Positions 12,586 to 25,320 are shown, counted from the first letter of the stretch. The stretch: DNA of 64,000 nucleotides from Pelomyxa schiedti (GCA_020536535.1 JAHLWZ010000004.1:186001-250000); one strand, 5' to 3'. Notes: generated by a model from the letters alone, not told the origin. Numbers and translations: made by a program.

Positions 12586-15500
12586 ATGAGTGGAGTGGAC
12601 AAAGACCAGCCATCACACCACCAGCCGCCCGCGAGAGCCCCATCCATCCTGGGGTTGTTCCCCAGGCTGCGCAGCCCGTCGTCCCCGGCAGCCGTGGCAG
12701 TCCCGCCCGTAAGCCCGGTTTCGCCACCCGGCCCCACGGCCCCCCTCGCCCCCGGCGCACACCCGCACCCCAGCGACCACGCGCAGCCGGCGCACCTCCA
12801 GCTCCCGCTGCCTCTCTCCACATCCTCCCATCCGGCCTCCCCCAGCCAACAGCAGCAGCACCAGCACCACCAGCAGCGGCAGCACGCGTCTCTCCTGCTC
12901 CACCACCAGCAGCCGCCTCAGCACAAGCCCGCCGCACCAGGGGGGGCAGCAGCAGACCCGCAACACACGGAGACCCAGGCGCAGCCAACACCGCAGCCAC
13001 GCGCGCAGGCCCAGGCACCCAAGTCGCAGCCAACACTCCCGCCGGAGCAGGCGCAGGCACAGGCCGCGGAGCTGGTGCCCAAGCCCGACGACGACGAGTA
13101 CTACCAGCAGCACCAATACCGGCTCCGGCAGCTGCAGCTGCAGCAGCAGCACGGCCGCACCAGGGGCCGCCGGATGTTCAACGACAGGGACCTCAGGGAC
13201 CCCGCCCACTCGCACTCGCTGGCGTCGTACTCGTACTCCCCGGTGCAGCCTCGCTCTCGCTCGATCCATCGCTACACTTCTTCTTCTGGCTCTGGTTCTG
13301 GATTGGCCACTGTGTCCTTGTCCTTGTCATCGTCTGCATCCTTGTCATCACTGTCGGCTCAATTGACTGAATTCGCTGGTTCTGGGGCATCACCACGTGG
13401 AGGACTTCTGCGCAGTTCAGAACCAGTGGACTTGGAATCGGTGGTTCAACGCCCGCTGTCTGCACGTTCAGTTACTGGCAATAGCAGCGGCGACAGCACA
13501 AGCCCGACGGCTAGATGCAGGCTGTCAAATTCACCTCCTAGTTTACAGAAAGGGCCAGTGGCAACTGAAGTGGATTGCGCGCGGAGGTTTTGCTTGGCTC
13601 CGCCACCATACACCCTCCAGAAGTTCTTTTTGTATGAAACGCCTCATGTATGTAACTTAGTTATTTTGCATTACGTTTTCTTGCGCAAAGCTGAACAAAT
13701 GTCAAGCGGTTCTACCTTGTGGGAAGTAACAAGAATGATACCTCATTCCATGTGCTTAAGATTGAACGTTTTGTTGACACTGAGAACCCGAACCGCCTCA
13801 ATATCATTGAGGATCCTGCTTCATACACTAAAGATGAAATAGAAAAATTGTTCAAGTTCCACCCACTAGTCGCTACCCCTGCCGCACTGTTGGGTACTCC
13901 CCGAGTTCGTCTACATTCAGTTTACTATTGACAGGGTTTATTCAGCTATTAGCAGGGTACTATATGATATTTGCTGCAAAAAGAAAATGCGTAGGTGTCA
14001 TTGGTGGGCATTGCATATTTGCAGTTCAAGAACCTCAGTTCATTTACATCCCCTCCTCTTCACCGCCACCCAAACTCGAGACAAGGTTTTATTCCTTTTT
14101 GGGCACTTGAGTTCTTAAAACTTGGTTAGATATCGCACATTACTGCAGGCTGTTGACCTATCTTCAAATTTTTTCTTCAGCTACACATACAACCTAACAC
14201 GTACCCTACAATATAACATGGAGCATTGTTGGCACCACTCCCAGACAGAAGAGAAAGCATCATCGTCATCCGATAATGATGAGTTTCTTCCACTCCCTCC
14301 CCAATATGATGATATGTTTATGTGGAACCACTATCTTGTCCAACCTCTACTGATATGTAAAGTATCCCCAATGTGGATTCTACCTCTTGTTCATGGGGAT
14401 TTCATTCAATCCAGTAGGCTTCCCATCCTCCTTCTCAATCTACCCTCTGAACTAATTAATTTTTCCCTCGCTCATTATGTACATTCTAGCCGTGATGATT
14501 CATAGGCACCCTCTTTCTCTCTCCTTGATTGCACGACGAAGTCGACATTATGCAGGAACAAGATTTTTGAAGCGAGGCTTGAGTGAAAGTGGGCACGTTG
14601 CCAACCATGTGGAAATAGAGCAAATTGTCCAAGATTGTTCACTGGGTGTGCCTCTGCATTATTCATTTGTTTTTTTTGGGGAACCAACTACCCTGAAGGA
14701 GTTTCCTCAACCTGTGCTTTATCATCCTATGTACAAGTAAGAGGGTCCATCCCCCTATTTTGGCACCAAGATACAAGCTCATATAACCCAAAACCTCCAA
14801 TAATATGTAAGAAACATTAACTCCTCAGCAAGTAAATTGGTGCTCTTACTGATTTTACTTTCAGTGGATCGAAGAGACCCTTTCTGCACTGCAACAATAA
14901 GACACTTTCAAGACCTTCTTTGTAGATATGGTGCCCCACTGTTCGTTTTGACATTAATCAAGGTACCACAAAATATCCTTTCATAGTTGAGTGTTGCCTT
15001 TTAGACACATGAAAAAAATCCCAGAGAATCTACTCTTCTTAATCCTTTCCTTGATGAAATCCTTTTCCTGAACAAACTCCTGCCTCCTGAAATTTCCATC
15101 CGTTACAAGCATTGGGATATAAGCCATGCTCTAAAACAGTAAGTGTCCTGTTTCTTATCTTCCAGCTGTTAACTCAGTAAAAGTGGTGGGGGTAACTATT
15201 TAACCGAGTTGTTTGAGATTGCAAATGATGTTCTGCAGCTTACAAGCTTCTTTCACAGCGGAAATAGAACTTCCATGCAATTTAAAGAGTAGTGTTGAAT
15301 TAAATCAAGTTCAGACTGACCATTCCCAGTGGTACATGGAATGTCCAAAGTACCTGCAAGAAACAGCAAGGAGTTCTAAGAACCAATTGTGTTGATAGTT
15401 TAGATAGGACAAATGCCGCCCAATTTTTTGTAGGGAAGTGTGCTCTTGGAAATCAGGTGCCTTGTGTCTTTTTCTTTCTTGCTTCTCATCAACTCAGTTG

Positions 15501-17414
15501 TACGCCATGGGATATTTCTCAGATCCATCCAATGAATTTGACAAAGTTCTATTTGATACTTTGGTGGAGCTTTATGAGAAAGTGGGCAATACTATAGCTA
15601 CACAATATGCCGGATCCCAATTAGCTAATACAGTCAAAACCTACACACGGGTAATTAATGACTCTAGACGCTAAATCTTATACATGCAGGCCTCAGCTTC
15701 CTCATTTGGGCGAGATCTTTTTCAGACAATGAAGAGATACTACAGCAATTCGTTTACAGACACTGAGAAGCAGCATAGTATAAATGTCTTCTTGGGAATG
15801 TACATTCCATTGCAACACCTGGAACCACTTTGGAATTTTCACACCGATTATTACCTTCACAACACTCCTCAATCCGATCCCACGAACTTATTGTGGTACG
15901 TGCGTCTATTGTATTTAGAAAACTCTGATAGTGGACTTTTCAAAAAAGTACAACAGATTGGTGGAGTGAACCTCTAGCATATTTTACTGCAACCCCAGTT
16001 GAATACCTTAATTGTTGCACCCCCCATTTATGGATTTTCATCGCACTTTCAACAATGCACTCATCATTCCTTCTCAGTTTCGATGATCCCTAATTAATTT
16101 TAAAAAAGGGAGAGCACCCTGAAGACCCCCCTTCCTCAAACAGCACCACTACAAGTGGTCGTCGGAGTACCAGACAACCTGCAGTCACCCCAATCCGCCC
16201 TCCTGTGAGACAATGCTTTGAGTACACGAGCCTGTCATCTTATACAATATTTGAGGACTACCTGACAACTGCTACCTGGTTACCCAGGAGCTTGGACGTG
16301 AGCACTTTTCTAAAAGACATTCCCATGCAACAGCATAAGACAAGTGAAACCAATGCTTTGCTAGCTCTTCCAAAAACCAAATCACTTGGCTTTGCTCGGG
16401 ATTTGCGTGCCACACAGCAATATATGAGGTAACCCACTCCCCCATATCATTTTCCAGTAGTCATATAGATATCTCATTTAGGCTATTTGATGTATTCATC
16501 AAAATGATGCCGTCACAATATACCCGTACCCGCTCTTTTGCCGCTGAGCCAACCATTACAATAGACCGGACACACTTCCGAAATAGGCTCCGGCAGTCCC
16601 TAAGTGCCACCGAGATAAGCAAAGCCACAAGCGTTTTGAAGCTGAACGATACAGACAACGTCCGATTCTACAAGAAGTAAACGCAGCCTCTACCAATTGC
16701 TCCTCCTAACCTCCCCTCCTACCTGATTTCCGCAGGTACCTCTCGCTGTTTGCCCTGCCGCCTCCCCCTACCACCCTCCGCTCCTCCGCGGCCTCGTCGG
16801 GCCGCGGCCGCCAAGACGCGGCCAGCGGCACCGCGGCCCAAGGCGGCCTCGCGCACCAGCGCTCCCGCATCGCCCTGCTGTGGTGGCTCCCCAAGCTGCT
16901 CCAGCACACCGGGGACAGCTCCCACCCCGGCGGCGCCTCGAGCCGCGGGGGCCCCGGCGACCAGGCCGCGGGCGGCAGCAGCAGCAAGGACGACGACGAC
17001 GACGACGCCGCGGCCGACGACGCGCAGCAGGGGGGCATGAGCCACGCCCAGCGGCGCGAGGAGCAGCAGCAGTGGTACACGGCCTACGTCGGGCACGCCT
17101 GGGCGCCGGTGGTCCCGACGCCGCCGAGCGCCACGCCCAAGTCGCAGCGGCGCTCCGTGGCGCTGTGCGCGGCCAGCGCGGAGATACAGCAGCGGCACCA
17201 CTGGCTGTTCAACAGGAACGAGCGCAAGCAGATGTGCGGGTGGGACTTTGTGGGGCCGCTGCCTGCCCCGGCCATTGCGATCCTGCCGCCGACTCCTCAC
17301 ACGATGGAGGTGTATGCCTCGCATGTGGGAATGTGCCTCCCGGGACTGCCTCCCCTGAACAAAGTGGACTCGTTGTTTGTCCCACTCCCCAGCAGCATCA
17401 AACCAAAGAACTGA
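12586..17414 (+). CDS. FIG4: FIG4 SAC-domain phosphoinositide 5-phosphatase with long extensions
   Basis: FIG4 removes the 5-phosphate of PI(3,5)P2 and works with PIKfyve/Fab1 and VAC14 on endolysosomes. The SAC part starts at [11 protein letters not shown], spliced to RFYLVGSN, and continues through [62 protein letters not shown] and [12 protein letters not shown]. The catalytic CX5R is complete as CVDSLDRT (Cys codon 15388-15390). After it come ETVKTYTR-like and [23 protein letters not shown] segments. The start lies in the same open frame as the SAC domain but adds about 340 Pro/Gln/Ser-rich residues not present in animal FIG4. The C-terminal part holds another GC-rich Ser/Asp/Gly insertion near 16740-17040, then a conserved-looking tail ending at 17414. 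Confidence 0.88.
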
Positions 17415-17614
17415 CTGTGATAGTTGTTGTTGGCTCATACAGTGTAAATCAGCCAACGCAAAACACGAACTTGCTCTTATTCTTAGGCTCTGCTTTGTAC
17501 TTTTTACCACAACAACAAAAGATTACCGGTTTTTTTCATAAACGTGAACTGGCTCGGGTCTCTTTTTGGGACAGACTGTCGTTTCTCAAATAACGGGAAA
17601 AAAAAACTTCGATA

Positions 17615-18950
17615 ATGATGGCAGCAAGGACAGCAAGCCCCAACTTGGATGTTGCAAGGTGTGCTTACAAGTGGTTTCGTCAGGCCGACAGAGTTTTGTT
17701 AGTTGCCGGTATGTTTCGCTTCCAGTACTGTTTTGGCTTGGTACCACTTGATGATGCTTCAGAGACAGTTTTAACTTTTTTTTTTTTGTAATTTTGTTTC
17801 TTAAGGTGCTGGAATGTCTATTGAGTGTGGGATTGACTATGGAGACAAGACGATTTTTGCTCAGAGATACCCTGGCCTACTGCAGTTTGGATTGACTTGC
17901 TCGTGGCAGGGAATATCTCTAATGTTTGATCCTGATGTGCCACCAAAACTATGCTGGGGTTACTATAGGTTTGTATAGTCATTATACATATTTCATTCTT
18001 AATACACTTTGAAGTGACCACGCGAATTGGATGAGGTATGAAGTTCAACCACATGATGGCTACAGGCAGCTGTGGGAAATGTGTAAAAACAAAGACTACT
18101 TTGTGTATACCAGCAATGCAGACGGTTGCTTTGAGAAGTCAGGTTATTCAACCGAGCCAAGGCACAGCAATGCTAACTCTAGACAGGATTTGACCCGGCG
18201 AAAATATATTTACCCCAGGTATGACGACAGTTCCCAAGTAAGAACCATTTACACCTGAGTGTAGGGCGACTTTGCCTACCTACAATGCTCAAAGCCATGT
18301 GCAAGAGATTCGTTCTATCCAGCTAAACCATACTTCGACAAAATGATACCAAATATTGACAAATGCATGCGCTCCTTTTATGTCAAAGAGTATAACTTTA
18401 CCCGTAGCTACGCAAATGCTACGAGATGATTCTCTTGTACCCCGATGCCCCAAATGTAACTCCATGCTTCGAATAAATGGTCGCGGAGACCACACATTCA
18501 TTCATGAGCCATATCTTCCGATACAATTAAAATTGATTGAGTGGATGAAAGAGAGCATTGCACAAAGAAAGCGTGTATTAGTAATCGAATTTGGGGTGGG
18601 CAGTGGTTCCACTCCCATTGTTACAAGGTAATCCTGCATTTAAATAGAACCATCACTCAAACACCACAAGGTACCCCATTGAATCAATGCTACGAGACTG
18701 CGGTGCCAATGGAAAATTCATTCGAGTAAACCTTACAGAAGCAGAACTTCCTGACGGGATTACCGGCCTATCCGTGAAGGCAGGAACCCGTTCCTTTTTG
18801 CAGGACTTCTATGAGGCCAACCTGCACCCTCCCACAACCGCTGAGGAAGAAGAAGCCGAAAATAATGCCCTTATGCATCAGGCCACTCTTCCCACTGCCT
18901 CAACAATTTCTTGTTCGTGGGAAAAGATTCTCATTCAACTTCGTAATTAA
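17615..18950 (+). CDS. atypical sirtuin (bacterial Sir2/class M-like), catalytic His absent
   Basis: NAD-binding Sir2-fold protein. Exon 1 reads MMAARTASPNLDVARCAYKW and joins across an intron to give the nucleotide motif GAGMSIECGI. The next exon has YVYTSNADGCFEKSGY, where the usual N-I-D-x-L-H carries Phe in place of the catalytic His. A zinc site is formed by YLQCSKPC and RCPKCNSML. The end is VLVIEFGVGSGSTPIVTRYP followed by FIRVNLTEAELP, the cofactor-side motif of bacterial Sir2 relatives that include macrodomain-linked class M sirtuins. By analogy it may transfer or remove ADP-ribose rather than deacetylate; that is inference. The junction before DSLVPRCPKC fits a very short intron of about 22 nt. 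It lies 200 bases after FIG4 and ends 60 bases from the convergent neighbour. Confidence 0.75.
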
Positions 18951-19011
18951 AAGAAATTTTGAGTTCATTATTCAACAACAGTCTGTTGTGCTGGGTTCGA
19001 TTCTACCTCAC

Positions 19012-19784
19012 TCAGTGTGCACCCTCAGTCGGTTGCACTTCCACTCCACGATGTGACAATGGTGTCATTATGAAGGAACTGGCACGGCCAAATCCACGCC
19101 TCAAAGGAGCATAGATACGCGAGAATATGGGGACGTTGGCAGCAATTCCAGAGAGACTCCACTCGTCCACAATGTGCCTCACAACATTCCTCTTTGCTGG
19201 ATGAATGGCGGAGCCGGCTTGAGTCAGACCTTCAGCAGGAAGTGTACTAGTAGTCGTTGTAGTAACTCCGGTGGCAGTGGGAGAAACAGCCCCGAGCTTA
19301 GAAGCAGCACCGATTCCAGAGGCCGGCATTGCCGCAGTTGTAGTGGGAACGAATTCTATGGTTGTATGAACCCTCATTCTCTGGTGCAAGAAAGGCAACA
19401 ACTTGGGCTTGCCACTGAATTCCCACTCAACGAGCCATACGTCATTGTTGTTGCCCTTTGGTCCCGCATGCCAGATAACCACGGCAACATCTTTCCAGAA
19501 AACAGGAATGCTCATAAACTTAAGAGCTCATTAATATCAATGCAACACTACTATACAATAAATAGTTTGGAATAAATGGAGATTTGTAGTTGTTCTTTTT
19601 TTGGGTTTATCATATATAAGTTTACCTGTGTTTCGATTTCAGCCCTCCCCTTTGCTATCATCATGGGATCCTCAAACTCCACATACGGCGAAAAATACTC
19701 TTCAAGCAACACCTTTTGTTGAACCTTGGAACCGCTGTACAACCCCATTATCTTCTGAACCGCCTCGAGTCGATTGGAATCCAT
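19012..19784 (-). CDS. NTF2/SnoaL-like fold protein of unknown function
   Basis: Two exons. The first reads MDSNRLEAVQKIMGLYSG, then YFSPYVEFEDPMMIAKGRAEIE, a helix followed by the D-P and G-R-x-x-I pattern typical of SnoaL-like cone-shaped domains. The second begins FMSIPVFWKDVAVVIW and continues with beta strands (VWLVEWEFSG, RVHTTIEFVP). A Thr/Ala-rich loop of about 45 residues splits the last strands, and RHIVDEWSLSG follows, as in small uncharacterised eukaryotic proteins of this superfamily. It ends QPTEGAH at 19014-19012. An ATG six codons upstream (19802) is an alternative start. No catalytic residues can be assigned. It lies just downstream of the RhoGEF on the same strand. Confidence 0.65.
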
Positions 19785-20098
19785 CGTGCACGTAGAGCCC
19801 ACTCAAAACTTCACGTACTTCTCGGTAATTATCTCCTTTTCTCACACCCAAGTGGCTACATAATGGTGACTAACCACCACGAAAAATCGTTTCGAAATAT
19901 TTTTTTTTTTATGATCTTTGAACTTTAGACTGAGAGACACATTCACAGGGCTACATAGTGGCCTTGTCAGTGCGGCTCAGCGCTTTGGCTGGTGTCTGTT
20001 AGCTTGAACTCACTCGTTCCCGTGAATGGCCATAATTAGTTGGCTAGTTGGCTGGCTTGGTGCCATCCCGCATCGAGATTCCCTGAATCCGTCGGCCA

Positions 20099-23000
20099 TC
20101 ACTCCTCACATGAGGTAACAAACACTCTGTCCAGAGGTGTATGGGCAACGTGGCAGTAGCTCCTTCTCTGAACCACAGACACCCTCTCTCGCTTTTGCCT
20201 GGGAGCTGTGAGTGATTGTATTTGGTATGCATAGAACGATCTCTAAACTTTATTTTACTTACAAGCTTGTTTTGGTGTTTTTCGTTTTTTACAGGGAGCC
20301 AGTCTTGGGCTGCAGGGCACTGTTGAGTGCTGTGAGCCATAATTCTTTATCTGATGGCGAGTTGCATGTGCATATAAATGCGGTGGTGTCTGGTGATCCC
20401 TCGTTACTTATGAGGGTGAATTCGTTTGAATTTGCGTTGTCTTTGATGTCTACAGTTGATAAAATTACACAACGTTTGCACTCGTATTTGCAGTCACCTG
20501 AAGACTTGGTGAGAGCGGCCACTTTTGGGAAGGGGTGCATGATTTACCGGTTTTGACTTTTCCAAGGACCTTTGTTTCAAGGAGAATGTCTGAAAAAAGG
20601 AATAGCCACCTGTCCCGTGGTTTCTTCTCAGGTTTAGAAGCTACCTGGAGAAACCCATCATGTACCCAACTTCGCTGTGATTGAATAAGCTTTCATGACA
20701 ACTTTGTTTGCGTGGGGTAAATACAAAGTTACCTTGGAAGAAGGCACTACCGGATCCTATGAGAAGTTAGGAAATAAATGGGCACCAGAAAAGCTAACTT
20801 GGAACGAAACAAGTCTTTGTTCAATCCTAGCCACTTTCCGCTTTCCTTTAATCTCCATTCCCTATCAATAGTTCACATAACCTAAAGAGGTCGGTGCCCA
20901 AACCTTCGAGTTAACTTCAGTTTCAAAGTATTTCAGTGAGTTATAGGCTTGGACAAGTGTTTCAGGTTTTTGAATGTCAACTCGAAAGATTTTTTCCATG
21001 AACGCCATGTATTCCGAAATTCCTTTTGTGAAACATGAATTGGAAAGTTTTTCCTTAGGGAGTAGTACTTAACAGTGGAAGTCGAAGAAGTTTAAAGAAA
21101 ACTTTCCCAGGTATTGTTGTGTCCATAGGAAGAGGCAAAGTGGGTCCAACCTTGTCCTCAAGCTAAGTCGATAAGTTCTTAGTTTCAAAGACCTTCTTAC
21201 ATCTGAGAGTTGTTTTCTAAAATCAGTATTCACTCCACTCCACTCCTTAAGAGGGACAATAACAGATTCATAACATGTGTAATACGCCCTGTAAACCTGG
21301 AGAGGTTCAGGTGGGAAAAGAAAAGAAACAAGCAAGTGCATACCTTAAAGCTATCGCACTGGGAAAAGGTAAGAAAAGAAAATGAAGATTTAATTTTCTT
21401 ACAAGGAATGTGAATGCACTACTCAGAGATGCTGTCTTACCAACAACAGCATTGAGGAGTTCTTTGAAATGCACATTAGAGCTTATGAGGGGCTCCAGAG
21501 CTCTAGAAACCTAGTAATTGTTAGTGTGGGAACAAAGCAAATGTCAGAGGTGACGATACATTGTGGCACTCTGTTGTAGGGCATGTAGCATCGGGAAAAG
21601 AGCTCATAGGCTTCAAAAAATCTGTCCAGAGGACAGACAATTGCTTGCAAAATTTTTCCTCTAAAAGGAATGTAGTCAGAATTGGTCTAACAATGAGATA
21701 CTAAGTCAAACCTGAAAGAATAAGTTCATTGACAAGGAAAGAAATGGCAATTGCGGCATCAACACTGGGACTATTTGAACGAGAGCTTATCCCAATCTCG
21801 GTGCTGCATACAGATGACTCCGACCTGCAGGAAGGGAAGTTGTAAAAAATAAATAGAGAGCATGGTGGAGTTGAACCCGGATCGACTTGAGTGCTTATGC
21901 CGTCGCTGAAAAAAAAAAAAAGGTTAACCACAGGAGACAAAACATGCCACATACTTTTTCTCTTTCTGCAGTAATTTCTGCCTGAACGACTTCCATTTGT
22001 ACTGCGTTATCACCAACATTGGATTGTTGTTTCATCAGTGTCCTTCGTATGTTAGTGAAAGAGTATCAAAATTCAGGTTTTTGGGTAAGTACTTGTAACG
22101 AGATTTCAGATTTGTATATTCTTGGTTTTGTTCTGTTAGCTTATTGCACAAATCTTGTTTCTCGGCATCATGAACTTCCTTTTGTTTTTGGACAGCCTGC
22201 ATGAAATTGTGGGTGGCAATCTGAGATGACTGTGAACTCCTGGTGTAAAAAAATTTTCAATCCATACAACTATGTCATGTTCAAGCTGGGATTTTGCCTC
22301 AAGCTCCTCCTTAAGTATTTTGATTTCTTGCTTAAGCCCAGAAACGGAGTTATTTTGGTCAAGTATTTGTTCCAAGTTTTGAGGTTGACTATAACCATTA
22401 GAAAGAAGGATTAGAATATTTAAATATAATTACTTGGAAGGCTCTGCCATTGATACAGATTTGGTTGACTCTTGCCTTGTTTCTGGATCTTGATTTAGCT
22501 GTTGCAGTTTCTCTGCATCTCTCTGCCGTTCAAGCTCAACTCTGAATAAAATTATTCGAAATAAGACAAGTGGGGAAAACCTCTTGGTGGTTTCAACTTT
22601 CACCCTCTCCAGTAAGACATTTTCTTGCTCTTTCTAGTGGATTGAATTTAAAGTAAGCCTGAATGACATGCATACCAGTAGTTTATTTTCATTTTCGAGA
22701 GTTTCAATGGCAGTTTTGAGCTTAGTAATAGAAGACAACAGTTCTTCTCTTTCAACCACAGCAGTTGCGGTTTTACTCCCTTCATTTTGAATGGATTTCT
22801 TTGTTGTTGTCACTGACATGTGCAGATCAGTGTTGGGTGTGCATACTTGGTGTTCTGCTACTTTACACTCAAGTTCCTCAATTTTTTTCTTGGCTTTTTC
22901 CAGTTTGGAGATTTTTTCATTCATCAGGCAGAAGATTACATTTTTTTCGTCCAATCCTTTGGATAGTTGGATTTTTGCGTCAGCCAGTTGCTTGTTTGTC

Positions 23001-23858
23001 TCAGAGAGCTTTTCTTCAGTCTAGGACATGTAAGAACAACAGAACATCCTCAGACAACATATAATGCCTGCAATAGCTCTTTTTTTACTGAGGCTAGTTC
23101 ATTCTCTAATTCTGTTGTTCTCTTTCCATCTATTAGTTTCGTGATTGCACCTTTGTCATCATTCTCGGATGGCTGAAAAGAGGGTTAACTTCTTTTTTTT
23201 TTTTTGGATACAGGGCATACCCTACGTCGATGGTGCTCCTCACTGCTGGGAGTATCAGTAGCTCCAGGAATAAACGAGTTGGAAAACACAAAAGTGGATA
23301 TGGGGCTCGGGGGAATTGCCAACCCATTGGCTGTCAGCAATGATTTGAGGCTGTCAACCTCAGTTTGCAGAAGTTGTTTTTCCCTCCGCAAGATAAGATT
23401 CTTCACTTGCTTCACAGTAGTTGTTAACGAGGTTTATTTATGTATATATAATAAATGCAATTTGAATGTAGGGAGCAAACTTCTTCTTTAAGGTGCCCTT
23501 CAACTTCTTTCAATTTCTCAGTATACCTTGGCTTCAACCATTAGTCAACTTCTCACCCCATCAACGGCAAAAAAAAAAAAAAAAATCTACCTGAGAAGCT
23601 TGTGAGGAAGAAGAAGAGACCTTAGATGCAGGTGGAGGTGCGCCAGTAGGAGTAACCGTAGATGAGACAGTAAGCAGTGAGTTAGATGAAGGCGGTTTGG
23701 CCTCAAACAACAAAACAGCATTCTTTACATGCTCCGCCACTGTGGGGTGTTTGTTTTTTTTATTTGTTGGGGGGAAAAAAAAAATATGGATGAGATTCTC
23801 CACAAGCACTTTGGCGTCACGTACGTGGCTTTGGGGGTGGGGTCGTCGGCTGTGACAT
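20099..23858 (-). CDS. coiled-coil RhoGEF with DH and PH domains
   Basis: Guanine-nucleotide exchange factor for a Rho/Rac GTPase, probably cytoplasmic or cortical. Exon 1 is tiny (MSQPTTPPPKP, ATG 23858-23856) and joins in frame to LAEHVKNAVLLFEAKPPSS. Several exons then code heptad-rich coiled coil (LQTEVDSLKSLL, ISKLEKAKKKIEELECKV, SITKLKTAIETLENENKLL, LKQEIKILKEELEAKSQ). The DH domain starts with AIAISFLVNELILS, has VYRAYYTCYESVIVPLKEW and ends in a helix ETLVQAYNSLKYFETEVN. A PH domain follows: FTLISNEG and the C-terminal helix DKELWLTALNSAL. The DH is divergent and the PRY motif is not obvious. The last exon, and so the stop (20099, 20106 or 20044), is uncertain. Confidence 0.65.
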
Positions 23859-24187
23859 TGATTGGGTCCCTGTTACATCCAATTTGGTGTTAATTTATGA
23901 TGTTTAACCTCCAGATCCGGAACGGTGCCTCCGTGGCGCAGGGGATTCATGCCAAAATGAATGGGGCCATGCGGGGCACCCGCTTCCTCAGTGGATGGGG
24001 AGGACTGGGGGACCATAGAAAATAGAAAGATCAGATAGAACAAAGAAGGGATTTATTGCAATTGGGCAATTGAACTCGACGTCAGGGTGTATTAATTTTC
24101 TAAAGCCCCGAAGGTACATCTTGTTTTATTTTTCCGAACCTTTACCAGGAGCAAGCAGATCTACGCCGCGGTAGTAGCGTCGCCGCC
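23859..24187. promoter_or_regulatory. divergent gap between RhoGEF and RPL11
   Basis: This 329-base gap separates two head-to-head starts. It holds no ORF that I can support. A stretch near 23920-23990 looks vaguely like a tRNA A-box but lacks a B-box. Probably promoters and 5' UTRs. Confidence 0.4.
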
Positions 24188-25320
24188 ATGGTACTTCTTC
24201 CTCCTCCGAGTCGTTTTTTCGTTTGGCGACGTATTGCGATCGTTGTCGCCGTCGTGTTTTTCGCACTTTGCTCACGCTCGCACCACGATTTTTTTTTTGT
24301 TTCGTTCGTATTGGCTCCGTTGTTCATTGTATCTGTACAGTCCGACAAAAAAGCAGCAGCCGCAAAGGGTGGTAAGGACGCAGGTGCCAAGAAGGAGGAG
24401 CCCAAGAAAGACGCTGGCAAAAAGGACGAGCCCAAAAAAGACGCCAAGGCAGGAGCTAAGGACGCCAAGGCACCAGCCAAGGATGCCAAGAAGGCTGAGG
24501 AGCCTAAAAAGGCCGAGGCAGCAGCTGCTGAGGGAGAGGCTGCCCCAGTTGTGAAGCACCGCAAGGATGAACACCACGGCAAAAAGAAGGTCAAAGCAAA
24601 GGACAGGGTGGTTGTCCTGCACAAATTGGGCAAAGTTCACGGCCCATCAAACCCCATGCACAAACTGAGAATCGAGAAGCTGTGCCTCAACATTTGTGTT
24701 GGTGAAAGTGGAGACAGACTCACTCGAGCTGCTAAAGTGCTTGAGGGTCTCACCGGCCAGAAACCTCTTTTCTCCAAGGGTTAGTTTTCCATTCCCTTCG
24801 ACATTTCCGTGTGACATTTTTTGCAGCCCGCTACACCGTCCGCTCTTTCTCCATCAGAAGAAACGAGAAAATTGCATGCCACGTCACCGTCCGAGGTGCC
24901 AAGGCCGCCGAAATTCTTGACAAGGGTCTAAAGGTAGGACTTGCCTTGTTTTTTTGATTGTGCTTAACCCGCGAAGGTCAAGGACTACGAACTCCGTGCA
25001 GGCAACTTCAGCACCAGCGGAAGCTTCGGTTTTGGTATCCAAGAACACATTGAGCTTGGAATTAAGTACGACCCACACATTGGAATCTACGGTATTTTCT
25101 ATTCCTCCTTGACCTCTTTGCTTTTCCCTTGTTACTCACATTTCACACCCTTTCAGGTATGGATTTCTTCGTTGTCCTGTCCCGACCCGGAGTACGTGTT
25201 GCTCACCGCAAACGCGCCACAGCAAGAGTTGGCCACAACCAGAGAGTGAGCCGAGAAGAGGCCATCAAGTGGTTCGAAGAGACCTACAACGGACTTGTTT
25301 TGGGCAAAAAGCTCGAGTAA
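24188..25320 (+). CDS. RPL11: large-subunit ribosomal protein uL5 (RPL11) with Lys/Ala N-terminal extension
   Basis: RPL11 sits in the central protuberance next to 5S rRNA. The first intron comes directly after the ATG, so translation reads [13 protein letters not shown]. About 95 residues of KKDA/PKKAE-type basic-acidic repeats precede the conserved core, which begins [20 protein letters not shown] and continues [65 protein letters not shown] and [15 protein letters not shown] to the end LVLGKKLE. The core aligns along its full length with animal RPL11 (about 178 residues). The extension is unlike the short family N-terminus and recalls the histone H1-like tails of some insect ribosomal proteins. 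Four to five short introns. Confidence 0.96.

Noticed and set aside
23920-23995. tRNA-like stretch with an A-box-like TGGCGCAGGGG
   Set aside because: There is no B-box (GGTTCRA) and no cloverleaf.
23787-24020. Plus-strand small membrane-protein ORF starting MDEILHKHFGV
   Set aside because: It overlaps the first exon of the RhoGEF on the other strand, and its possible introns lead to early stops.
24188-24340. Signal-peptide-like reading [15 protein letters not shown] at the start of RPL11
   Set aside because: The intron directly after the ATG is typical for this gene and gives a basic ribosomal N-terminus.
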